A stretch of DNA of 10,729 nucleotides from Desulfobacterales bacterium (GCA_022361315.1 JAKSBB010001169.1:1-10729), one strand, 5' to 3'. Counted from the stretch's first letter, positions 1 to 6,433 are shown. The notes: generated from the sequence alone by a model not told the origin. Translations and numbers: made by a program.

Positions 1-167
1 ACCACCCAACCCAAACTGGTGCTTGCTTACCCTCTGTTCCCGGACTTCAGAACCAGACTGTGCAGCAACGAACTACAACCCAAAGGTGCGCCGACCAATA
101 CAGAACCAAACGACCCGTCTCGATTCACCCCCAGGGATTCCTCACCGGCTGAGCAAGGGAAAACCCC

Positions 168-899
168 ATGAAGAAAACCGCATGGATAACACTGATGACG
201 CTGATCCTCGGCATTCTGTGCATGTATCATACATCCATAGCCGCGGAACTATCGCTTTTCAGCCCGTTTGACAACCAGCAAAGAAGTCATCCCAACGATG
301 CGGCAACCAGCGCCATAGGCAGGTTCGACCTTGAACGGCCGGAAGTATCCGACACCGTACCTTTGACCCGTGACGATGCCATTGGTTTGTTCACAGATAC
401 CCCCGCGTCAGGGGACAACTCTCAAGGGCATATTGCAAGGCTGATTGCACTAAAAGCGATTTATGAACTGGGCACGGATCCGGTATTTGATACGGATTGG
501 GAGGGATTCGCCGACCGATTGGCAGGTTCAGATATATGGAAGGATTCTTTTTCAAATACACAACGGGGCATGCGCATAGAGGAAGCGCTTGTCCTTCTTT
601 CTGCAGACAGCAGGGAAATCAGAAAACTAATGATGAATGCCATGGCCGAACGACGGAGCCAAGAGGTGGCACACGAGCGAAGACACGCAGCAGACCGCAG
701 TGTCTACACCGGAAGTTATCGCGCCACAGGCGATGAACTACAGCCCGAACCGGAGCAGGAATACGAAACAGAACGCATCCGGGCCAGTGACGAAGCAGAC
801 GGCCTTTTCTTCGGTTTTAATCTGGACACCACCACCATTATTCTGCTGAGCGTCGGGTTTCTCATTGTTCTCGTGGTGTGCAAACGCCTGCCCTATTGA
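168..899 (+). CDS. Unrecognised secreted protein with C-terminal membrane anchor
   Basis: A 243-residue protein of no family I recognise. The N-terminus is a clear Sec signal peptide (MKK, then a hydrophobic run to about residue 23, probable cleavage near SIAA at 23-26). The body is hydrophilic and partly helical (about 135-175, rich in E, R and A), followed by an acidic stretch with PEPEQEYETE near 193-202. The C-terminus has one hydrophobic segment (about 221-238) and the short basic end CKRLPY. The predicted form is therefore an exported domain held in the inner membrane by its C-terminus. The layout (signal, exported domain, terminal helix, basic tail) resembles sorted proteins such as PEP-CTERM substrates, but there is no PEP motif before the helix. 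The start is ATG at 168 with a modest AAGGGA box nine bases upstream. The 167 bases before it show no promoter I could support. It lies 85 bases ahead of a PEP-CTERM gene on the same strand and may share its transcript. The gene call is firm; the function is unknown. Confidence 0.8.
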   Translation: MKKTAWITLMTLILGILCMYHTSIAAELSLFSPFDNQQRSHPNDAATSAIGRFDLERPEVSDTVPLTRDDAIGLFTDTPASGDNSQGHIARLIALKAIYELGTDPVFDTDWEGFADRLAGSDIWKDSFSNTQRGMRIEEALVLLSADSREIRKLMMNAMAERRSQEVAHERRHAADRSVYTGSYRATGDELQPEPEQEYETERIRASDEADGLFFGFNLDTTTIILLSVGFLIVLVVCKRLPY

Positions 900-984
900 G
901 AACTGAAATATAATTGGCGAACAGCAGTATTACCCTGGGGTACGGACAACATAACAAAGGACAGCAACATACAAGGAGCGGGAC

Positions 985-1767
985 ATGGCAAGAAAGGGAT
1001 TGGCTTTAATCGCAGTGCTTATCATGCTTCTGCCGTTAGTTACGGCAGCAGCGGAAATCACAATTTATGACAACCAGTCCGGTCTTGACGATGATTATTG
1101 GCGCAATCAGGACGAAGACCAGGAAGTTGAGCCAGGGGCATTGACATCACCAGGGTGGGACCTGGAAGGCATGTTTTACAGCAACGGCGTGCTGTCCATT
1201 GTGGGAGAGTGGGATTTTTTGGGATCCATTAACGGCGTCGGATCCGGGGATATATTCATCAGCACAAGCGGCAATGTATCCTATGGGGAAGGCATAGTGA
1301 ACAATAGCACAGACACCATCGTTCCAAATTCCTTCGGCTACGACTATGTTTTTGATGTGGCCTGGAAGGATTACGATGAAATTAACGATATCGGAACGTA
1401 TACGCTTTGGCAGATCAGCAGCACCTCGCGGGTCAAAACGGCAACAGGCATTGGCAACAGCAATCCAGTGGCGTATGTGGACGATGGCACAGATGTCAAA
1501 GTCGGCACAGGCACCTTCAGGGTCACATCAGATCCCACGCCGGAGAGCGAAGGTTTTGCCGGTGACACCCACTACACAGCCGATGGCTTTGACCTGAATC
1601 TGATCCTTGGGTTTGACCACCAGTTTATCGCTCATTTCACCCAGGAATGCGGCAATGATGTCATCATGGGTCAGGTGCCGGAGCCCGCAACCATGTTGCT
1701 TCTGGGAGCCGGACTGCTGGGTGCATCTGCGGTCTGCAGAAAAAAATACCCCAAAGGAAACATGTAA
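985..1767 (+). CDS. PEP-CTERM sorted exported protein
   Basis: A 260-residue exported protein with a signal peptide (hydrophobic to about residue 20, probable cleavage after TAAA at 20-23) and a textbook PEP-CTERM signal. VPEP lies at 231-234, followed by a Gly/Leu/Ala-rich helix and the basic end CRKKYPKGNM. In this family an exosortase recognises PEP, cleaves the tail and releases or attaches the protein at the cell surface, usually in exopolysaccharide-producing Gram-negatives. The middle is Asp/Gly/Ser/Thr-rich and looks beta-stranded; it includes a block around 66-92 (LSIVGEWDF and GSGDIFI). Its N-terminal region and the LSIVGEWD block resemble the protein encoded at 6434 (LSYIGKWDD), so the two may be distant paralogues. 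The ATG at 985 is preceded by AAGGAG at 973-978. The next gene, a methyltransferase, begins 82 bases downstream. The PEP-CTERM assignment is secure; the role of the mature domain is not known. Confidence 0.93.
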   Translation: MARKGLALIAVLIMLLPLVTAAAEITIYDNQSGLDDDYWRNQDEDQEVEPGALTSPGWDLEGMFYSNGVLSIVGEWDFLGSINGVGSGDIFISTSGNVSYGEGIVNNSTDTIVPNSFGYDYVFDVAWKDYDEINDIGTYTLWQISSTSRVKTATGIGNSNPVAYVDDGTDVKVGTGTFRVTSDPTPESEGFAGDTHYTADGFDLNLILGFDHQFIAHFTQECGNDVIMGQVPEPATMLLLGAGLLGASAVCRKKYPKGNM

Positions 1768-1808
1768 CCCCTCTGACAATTCAAACCCAGTAATTCTGCC
1801 GTCTTTTG

Positions 1809-1829
1809 TGGTGTTGAATACCAACACCA
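1809..1829 (+). promoter_or_regulatory. Perfect 8-bp stem-loop just before the methyltransferase RBS
   Basis: TGGTGTTG at 1809-1816 pairs perfectly with CAACACCA at 1822-1829 around a five-base loop. No U-run follows it, so it is not a standard rho-independent terminator. The 3' arm ends six bases before the AAAAGGAG ribosome binding site at 1836-1843. It could be an operator palindrome, a transcript-stabilising hairpin at the 3' end of the PEP-CTERM message, or a brake on translation of the TTG-started gene. The structure is seen directly; the role is inferred. Confidence 0.5.
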
Positions 1830-1849
1830 AAGTTTAAAAGGAGTTCGTT

Positions 1850-2644
1850 TTGTTCGGAAATAACTCAGACAATGAATGGATAAAATTTGGCAGGAAAAAC
1901 CCTTACTACTGGGTTACGACCAAGGATAAATTCCTTGACGATGTACTGAATGATGATCGGAAAAAAGAGTTTTTCAGTGAGGGTCGAAAATACGCCCAAA
2001 AGCTTCTAAAAATCATCCGCCGTCATGTGGACCCTGATTTTTCACCCCAAAAAGTGCTTGATTTCGGCTGTGGAGTTGGCCGGGTGGCCATTCCCCTAAC
2101 TCACATGGCGGACAGCGTGGTGGGAATGGATGTATCCGACACCATGCTTGACGAGGCAAAAAAGAATGCACGCCAAATGGAAATCGCCAATCTCGATTTT
2201 GTTAAGAATGATGACCGCGTAGAGGCAGGGTCTTTTGATTTTATTCATTCCATCTACGTATTTCAGCATATCCCCTGGCCCCGGGGCAGGAAGATACTTG
2301 AACGCATGCTCGATCGGCTTGATCCGGGTGGCATCATCTCGATACAATTCCTGATCTCAAACACCCTGCCACCCAAAAGCCGCCTCAAATACTGGATGAA
2401 AGTACATCTTCCCTTTGTAAAAAACATCCACAACCTGTTGCACCGAAAAGAATGGGGCACCCCCATGATGCAGTTGAACGCCTACAACTTAAACCGGATC
2501 ACTGACATCCTCAGACGTAAGGGGTGCAACCACCTATACCTGAGACCCACAAAGGAAGGACGTTACAGAGGGATGATTGTCATTGCCCAGAAAAATCCGG
2601 CCGGTGCAGTGAAGGACTTCATTGATCTGGGGGATATCCCCTAA
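1850..2644 (+). CDS. Class I SAM-dependent methyltransferase, TTG start
   Basis: A 264-residue cytoplasmic methyltransferase with the Rossmann-fold motifs in order. Motif I is VLDFGCGVG at 69-77 (SAM binding loop). The acidic end of strand 2 is VVGMDVS with Asp94. Motif III/IV regions are LDFVKNDD (115-122) and FDFIHSIYVFQHI (129-141), and the post-motif loop is LDPGG at 157-161. The methyl acceptor cannot be read from the sequence. The start is TTG at 1850, chosen because AAAAGGAG sits six bases upstream and the first in-frame ATG falls after motif I, which would destroy the fold. It follows the PEP-CTERM gene at 985 on the same strand by 82 bases, so co-expression is plausible. Methyltransferases of this broad type are common in glycan loci, so modification of a surface sugar or of a surface protein is a guess only. 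It converges on the minus-strand PEP-CTERM gene at 2747-3397. Confidence 0.88.
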   Translation: MFGNNSDNEWIKFGRKNPYYWVTTKDKFLDDVLNDDRKKEFFSEGRKYAQKLLKIIRRHVDPDFSPQKVLDFGCGVGRVAIPLTHMADSVVGMDVSDTMLDEAKKNARQMEIANLDFVKNDDRVEAGSFDFIHSIYVFQHIPWPRGRKILERMLDRLDPGGIISIQFLISNTLPPKSRLKYWMKVHLPFVKNIHNLLHRKEWGTPMMQLNAYNLNRITDILRRKGCNHLYLRPTKEGRYRGMIVIAQKNPAGAVKDFIDLGDIP

Positions 2645-2669
2645 CCCCCGAATATTTCCGAATATCCAT

Positions 2670-2712
2670 AAAAAATGGCCTGATAGAGGTTATCTGCTCC
2701 TCTAACAGGCCA
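2670..2712 (-). terminator. Rho-independent terminator, strongest on the minus strand
   Basis: TGGCCTG at 2676-2682 pairs with CAGGCCA at 2706-2712. After one A/A mismatch, TAGAGG (2684-2689) pairs with CCTCTA (2699-2704), giving 13 paired bases. Read on the minus strand, the stem is followed at once by six T residues (2675-2670). This is the expected terminator for the PEP-CTERM gene ending at 2747. On the plus strand the sequence after the stem is only weakly T-rich, so any effect on the methyltransferase transcript would be weaker. Confidence 0.85.
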
Positions 2713-2746
2713 AGAAATTTTAAACGAGACCATCTGAGCCGGTGGG

Positions 2747-3397
2747 TTATTCTTGCTTTTTTCTCCTTCCCATACCAGCCAGACCGATAAGACCGATACC
2801 CAGAAGTGCGATGGTGGTGGGCTCCGGTACAGGATTCGAATCCAACGCAGCAATGAGCACATCCTGGGCCTCGCCCAATTGCAGCACCTGAACACGACCG
2901 TCATTTCTCCAGCCGGCGGTATAGGCGTCAGCCGCGTCCTCTAACCACTCAGCTACCAGGTCATCATCATTGAATACATCAAAGCTATAGTTAGAATAAG
3001 TACTCACCTGGCCCATTGTAGACCAGATCAGCTTCTGCAGATCCTCTTGATTGTCGCTGGATCCGGTATAGCCCGCCAGCGTATCTTCAGTAAAACTCCA
3101 GTACAGCCATGCCGTGGTGTCTGTCAGACCGGTCCCGTATCCGGAGGTATTGTTATCTGCGATCCCGGTGACCGTTGCGTCATCAACCCATTCAATCCAT
3201 TCCGCGCAAAAGGTCTGCCATGAATACCCGTCATTGGGTCCGCCCACCACACTAAAGCTGAACTCGCCGCCTTGCCTGGTAAACCTGTCACCCCAGTCCA
3301 CATTATCACCGACGTCAACCCCGAATTCGTAGGCAAATGCCTGGGAAGTACCTAAAACAATAAACGGCACCAACAATAAAAGTAGAATTTTTTTCAT
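2747..3397 (-). CDS. PEP-CTERM protein with thioester-domain-like Cys/Gln motifs
   Basis: A 216-residue exported protein. It has a signal peptide (MKKILLLLLVPF, probable cleavage after QAFA at 19-22). The mature domain contains WQTFCAEW with Cys64, TAWLYW at 95-100 and LQKLIW with Gln121. The PEP-CTERM end is VPEP at 190-193, then a Leu/Ile/Gly-rich helix, then GRRKKQE. The layout F-C, then TAWLY, then LQxxIW recurs in a group of PEP-CTERM proteins. It also resembles the Cys and Gln signatures of thioester (TQXA/TED) adhesin domains, in which those side chains form an internal thioester. That comparison is from memory of motifs and is unproven. The start is the ATG at 3397, not one 18 codons upstream, because AAGGGAG (3412-3406) sits eight bases before it and the signal peptide begins there. 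It lies 131 bases downstream of the TPR lipoprotein gene on the same strand, with no clear terminator between. A weak -10/-35 pair (TATACA, TTAACT, 16-base spacer) at 3482-3455 might also serve it. A strong terminator follows. Confidence 0.92.
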   Translation of the reverse strand: MKKILLLLLVPFIVLGTSQAFAYEFGVDVGDNVDWGDRFTRQGGEFSFSVVGGPNDGYSWQTFCAEWIEWVDDATVTGIADNNTSGYGTGLTDTTAWLYWSFTEDTLAGYTGSSDNQEDLQKLIWSTMGQVSTYSNYSFDVFNDDDLVAEWLEDAADAYTAGWRNDGRVQVLQLGEAQDVLIAALDSNPVPEPTTIALLGIGLIGLAGMGRRKKQE

Positions 3398-3528
3398 TTT
3401 TCCCGCTCCCTTGGGCTGGATATCTGTAAAATCCCGTGTTTGTCTATTCAATTTTGTATAGAAATTTATTTCGTAAAGTTAATAATATTACAGGATTCTC
3501 TTATTGTCCACCCCAATAGGTATTTATT

Positions 3529-5841
3529 TTAGGGGCTTCCCTGTTTTCCAATCTGATTGAGCAGCTCAGTTGCCTGGTCTCTCAGGCCCTGATTTTTTTC
3601 AAGTTCCAGGACTTTTTTCAATGCAATGACGGCATTGTCAATATCATTATTTTCACGATAGGCATGTGCCAGATGAAGCAGCACAACGGGATTATCCCCC
3701 GTTTTTTTAAGGCTGTCGCGAAATTCCATGATAGCACTGTCCACAAGCCCTTTTTTAAGGTAAACAAGACCCATTGTATCCATGACGGCCGGATCCTCCG
3801 GCAGTGCTTCCCGCGCCACACGGGCCCAAACCAAAGCCTTATCCACCTGGTCCGTTCGCTTGATAAGGTGATAGGCCAGGTTGTTGGCTGCCAGTGCATA
3901 CCTGGGGTTAATGTCCAGGGCCCTTTTATAATGTGCTGCGGCAGCATCATACTCGCTACGGGCGTCCATCAGAATTCCCAGCATCATGTGAGGAGAGGCC
4001 AGTCCGGGATTTTTATCCAGAAGCCGGGTGTAATGTTCAATGGCCTTATCCTGATTCCCGGATCGGTTATAAATGCGTGCAATGGTATAATAGGATTGCG
4101 GAAAGTCAGGATCAACGTCCACCGCTTTTTGGAATGATGTCAAGGCCCTGGCCGAATTCTTCTGAATTAACCATAGATTACCGGCCAGGTGGTGAAGGGA
4201 GGCCTTGAACCGGGGAGAGGCACCGGCAACATTCAGCTGCTTTTGGATCACTTCCAGGGCCCCTGAAAAATCTAATTGATTAATGTGGTTTTGGACCAGC
4301 AGCCGAATCATATCCAATGCAAAAGGGGATCGGTCAAGGGCCTCATGGAGATTGTAATTTGACAAATCATATATTTTTTCGTGGGCGAACATCAGCCCCA
4401 AGAGGTGATAGCCCCTGGGATTATCAGGTTCCATTTCAATGAGTTTTTCAAATCCTTTACGGGCCTTTTCCAGATTTCCCAACGCCATGTCGGAGTTGGC
4501 AAGGGTGTCAACGGCCTGAAAATCCTCAGGACTCCGGGCCAGGACAGCCAATGCGGTCTCTTTTGCCAAAGACAATTCTCTGTTCTCATAGTAAAGTCGG
4601 GCCAATCGGGTTCTTGGGGGGATTTGTCCCGGATCCAGATCCACCGACCGGACAAAGGCGGCGATGGCATTTTGTTTTTCCCCCAGTTCCAGGTGGCACA
4701 ATCCTTTCAGATAATAGAGCCTCGCACTTTCCGGATGGTCTTTTTCCAAGGTTTGCAAACCTCTCAAAGCCTCTTCATGGGATGATTCCCGGATTTTTAT
4801 TTCGCTGTCCAGTAACAACCCGGGGAAAAATCTGGGCCTGGCCTCAAGTATGGCGGAGACCAGGATGGAAGCATTTTGAATATCACCACTTTTGAGGTAA
4901 TAATTTCCCAGGGTAATTTTAGTGGAAAAATTATCCGGCTCCAGAGTCAATGCCTTTTTGTACATCTGCAGCGCTTTGTCTTTCTGGTGGGTGACATCAT
5001 AGAATTGAGCCATTGCCAGATGGGGTTTGACACTGCCAGGGGCTATTTTCATGGCCTTTTTGTAAGCGGCTTCGGCAGCTGTTTCATCTTTCATTTGAAG
5101 ATAAAAATTGCCAAGTAAGATGGGAATATCGATATTTTCAGGTGCAATACGGCCTGCGATAAGAAGCTGCGCTTCGGCCTTGTCAAAATCCTTGATGATG
5201 CTATAGAAACCAGCCAAAATCATCCGGGGTGCAACCGCTTTCTCATTAATAGAAACCGCTTTGAGCAATAGTTCTTCTGCCCCGGCATAATCCTTTTGCC
5301 GCGTTTTAAGGGCCGCCAGCTTTTCAATCGCACCCATGTGATCCGGTGTCTTGGCAATTATTTTTTCAAACAGAGCGATTGCAGGTAATGGCTCCCCATT
5401 CCGGTCCAGTAGCCGGGCCTTGAGAAAGAGCGCCGTTGTATTTTCCGGATCATTGGCCAAAACTTTTTCAATTCTTTCATCTGCAGGTTTTAACTTCCCG
5501 GCAAGAAAAAAAAGGCTGGCGGTTTTCAAGAGAATTTCCGGGTTGTCCGAATCCAGTTTCTCTGCCCGGGAGTATGACTGGAAAGCTTTTTCGGCATTGC
5601 CCAGGCGGGTCATGGTTTCCCCAAGCAGAAACCATGCATTCGGGTCATCCGGGGTGATCCGGGTGGCGTTGAGAAACTCAATTCTTGCCTTTTGATACTG
5701 GGCCTCAGAAAAATAAACTTTACCCGCTTTGATATGGGCTCCAGCCTTGTCCTGTTCCCCCTGACATCCCCACAAGAGAACCGAAAGCCAAAGAACAGCC
5801 ATCATTAAAACAAGATCAGCGGGTTTTTTCCACAAGCACAT
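3529..5841 (-). CDS. PrsT-like TPR-repeat lipoprotein of the PEP-CTERM system
   Basis: A 770-residue lipoprotein made almost entirely of tetratricopeptide repeats. The signal is MCLWKK followed by a hydrophobic run and lipobox LLWGC, with lipidated Cys26. Gln follows it, not Asp, which under the usual rule suggests the outer membrane. From about residue 35 to the end, helical pairs with typical TPR spacing (AxxxYxKAL...P.N) recur about every 34 residues, roughly 20 units, with no catalytic domain. The C-terminal block (NNLAYHLI, then AREALPEDPAVMDTMGLVY) is typical of the PEP-CTERM TPR lipoprotein family (PrsT), whose members accompany exosortase and exopolysaccharide genes and probably scaffold export or assembly. 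The ATG at 5841 is chosen over one 33 codons upstream because GGGGAGG (5852-5846) precedes it by four bases and the lipoprotein signal starts there. It is divergent from the sigma-54-preceded PEP-CTERM gene at 6434 and co-directional with the one at 2747. The TPR lipoprotein call is firm; PrsT identity is likely but not proven. Confidence 0.88.
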   Translation of the reverse strand: MCLWKKPADLVLMMAVLWLSVLLWGCQGEQDKAGAHIKAGKVYFSEAQYQKARIEFLNATRITPDDPNAWFLLGETMTRLGNAEKAFQSYSRAEKLDSDNPEILLKTASLFFLAGKLKPADERIEKVLANDPENTTALFLKARLLDRNGEPLPAIALFEKIIAKTPDHMGAIEKLAALKTRQKDYAGAEELLLKAVSINEKAVAPRMILAGFYSIIKDFDKAEAQLLIAGRIAPENIDIPILLGNFYLQMKDETAAEAAYKKAMKIAPGSVKPHLAMAQFYDVTHQKDKALQMYKKALTLEPDNFSTKITLGNYYLKSGDIQNASILVSAILEARPRFFPGLLLDSEIKIRESSHEEALRGLQTLEKDHPESARLYYLKGLCHLELGEKQNAIAAFVRSVDLDPGQIPPRTRLARLYYENRELSLAKETALAVLARSPEDFQAVDTLANSDMALGNLEKARKGFEKLIEMEPDNPRGYHLLGLMFAHEKIYDLSNYNLHEALDRSPFALDMIRLLVQNHINQLDFSGALEVIQKQLNVAGASPRFKASLHHLAGNLWLIQKNSARALTSFQKAVDVDPDFPQSYYTIARIYNRSGNQDKAIEHYTRLLDKNPGLASPHMMLGILMDARSEYDAAAAHYKRALDINPRYALAANNLAYHLIKRTDQVDKALVWARVAREALPEDPAVMDTMGLVYLKKGLVDSAIMEFRDSLKKTGDNPVVLLHLAHAYRENNDIDNAVIALKKVLELEKNQGLRDQATELLNQIGKQGSP

Positions 5842-5891
5842 ACGTCCTCCCCAATTTAACAAAAACGAATCAACCACCGATGAATTAAGCT

Positions 5892-5910
5892 CACGGACTG
5901 AAAGCCCGTG
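5892..5910 (-). repeat. Stem-loop resembling an IS200/IS605-type end, or a leader hairpin
   Basis: On the minus strand CACGGGCT and AGTCCGTG form an eight-pair stem (one G-U) around loop TTC. It sits about 50 bases upstream of the TPR lipoprotein start. Stem-loops with this kind of sequence (CACGGGCTTT-A/C-AGTCCGTG) are familiar from the right ends of IS200/IS605-family elements and their TnpB-associated RNAs. No transposase or tnpB coding remnant is visible nearby, so this could be a solo end, a REP-like element or simply a 5'-leader hairpin. The structure is certain; its origin is inferred. Confidence 0.4.
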
Positions 5911-6067
5911 GACACCGCCTATATCCGGTTGGGAAACCACTCAAATTTCTATTTACCTATTAGATGTTCGATGCGTTTGCAATTATTTTCTCAAATGCCG
6001 GGTTTCTCCGATTTTACCATATCAATACCAGATTTTTTACCTTTCCCCTAAAAAAGTCTGTTTCAGA

Positions 6068-6082
6068 TGACGGCGGCTGTCA
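6068..6082. promoter_or_regulatory. TGAC-N7-GTCA palindrome, candidate activator site
   Basis: A 15-bp palindrome with arms TGAC and GTCA around seven bases. It has the same arm sequence and spacing as the site at 6158-6172. With one more pair (A6067/T6083) the dyad is 17 bp. It lies 90 bp (centre to centre) from that site, on the TPR-gene side of the region. It could be an additional binding site for the same regulator, perhaps serving the minus-strand gene. Short palindromes occur by chance, so confidence is modest. Confidence 0.35.
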
Positions 6083-6136
6083 TACCCAAACAGAGCCAAA
6101 CAAGGAATCTCAATAGCCGATAACAACACACATTCC

Positions 6137-6172
6137 GCACATTTTTTGTCACCCGGCTGACATTTTTTGTCA
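6137..6172. promoter_or_regulatory. Paired upstream activator sites, 21-bp period
   Basis: Two 15-bp sites, 6137-6151 and 6158-6172, match at 13 of 15 positions and share the run ACATTTTTTGTCA. Their centres are exactly 21 bp apart, that is two helical turns, so both face the same side of the helix. The second is a full palindrome TGACA-N5-TGTCA. They lie about 140-160 bp upstream of the -24 element of the sigma-54 promoter at 6304, the normal place for enhancer sites of NtrC-family activators. PrsR, the response regulator of PEP-CTERM systems, belongs to that class and is the natural candidate; this is inference, as no regulator gene is in the window. Confidence 0.6.
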
Positions 6173-6303
6173 AACGCTAAAATCTGGCCACTGTTTATAG
6201 ACATAATAGATATTTAAAACATCTAATGCGTTAGTACCATTTTTTTTTCATACCACCGCAACCACAGACAGCCACTTAGAGTTAATCTGTCTACCCCAGC
6301 ATA

Positions 6304-6319
6304 TGGCACCTATCTTGCT
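6304..6319 (+). promoter_or_regulatory. Sigma-54 (-24/-12) promoter
   Basis: TGGCACCTATCTTGCT matches the RpoN consensus TGGCAC-N5-TTGCW at every defined position, with GG at 6305-6306 and GC at 6317-6318 separated by exactly 10 bases. Transcription would start near 6330, leaving a leader of about 100 bases before the PEP-CTERM gene at 6434. With the paired sites upstream, this indicates activator-dependent, signal-controlled expression. Confidence 0.85.
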
Positions 6320-6343
6320 AATTTCAAAGGTCATACAAACATC

Positions 6344-6377
6344 CCGGCAGAAATTGCCGGTTACGGGCCAGATCCCG
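6344..6377 (+). promoter_or_regulatory. Leader hairpins downstream of the sigma-54 promoter
   Basis: CCGGCA (6344-6349) pairs with TGCCGG (6355-6360) around GAAAT. Right after it CGGG (6364-6367) can pair with CCCG (6374-6377). Both lie in the predicted 5' leader, roughly 15-50 bases after the expected transcription start. No U-run follows. They may stabilise the message or affect translation. I recognise no riboswitch class here. Confidence 0.35.
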
Positions 6378-6433
6378 CACATAACGGAAATACAGACAGA
6401 AAAAGACTGAAGATCGATAGATAAGGAGGGGCC

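Larger units (their letters stand above)
5842..6433. other. Divergent 592-base control region without a gene
   Basis: No convincing coding sequence lies between the TPR lipoprotein gene and the PEP-CTERM gene at 6434. It holds an IS605-like stem-loop (5892-5910), a TGAC-N7-GTCA palindrome (6068-6082), a pair of related 15-bp sites 21 bp apart (6137-6172), a sigma-54 promoter (6304-6319) and leader hairpins (6344-6377). A 9-bp inverted pair (TTAGATGTT at 5960-5968, AACATCTAA at 6218-6226) is also present and may be chance. No good sigma-70 promoter for the TPR gene could be identified. Confidence 0.7.

Noticed and set aside
931..942. Short palindrome TACCC-TG-GGGTA upstream of the PEP-CTERM gene at 985
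   Set aside because: Five-base arms with a two-base centre are too short to support an operator or hairpin without comparative data.
3398..3451. N-terminal extension of the minus-strand PEP-CTERM protein by 18 residues
   Set aside because: It would place polar residues ahead of the signal peptide and translate through the AAGGGAG ribosome binding site that serves the ATG at 3397.
3664..4137. 157-codon open frame on the plus strand inside the TPR gene
   Set aside because: Antisense shadow of a clear TPR repeat region; low-complexity composition, no ribosome binding site and no domain.
5842..5940. N-terminal extension of the TPR lipoprotein by 33 residues
   Set aside because: The extension would bury the lipoprotein signal inside the protein and would translate the stem-loop at 5892-5910. 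The ATG at 5841 has a strong ribosome binding site and starts the lipobox signal directly.
6137..6172. Repeats considered as a minimal CRISPR array
   Set aside because: Only two copies with a six-base gap and no cas genes; phased regulator sites explain them better.
6176..6189. Possible minus-strand sigma-54 promoter (GG-N10-GC) for the TPR gene
   Set aside because: Only the minimal GG/GC spacing and part of the -24 box match (TGGCCA, TAGC), and it would put the activator sites on top of its own start point. A pair of this quality is expected by chance in a region this size. A second weak candidate near 6073-6086 was rejected for the same reason.
5960..6226. 9-bp inverted pair TTAGATGTT / AACATCTAA bracketing the middle of the divergent region
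   Set aside because: Too short and AT-rich to support a mobile element; there is no coding content between the copies and no target duplication was seen.
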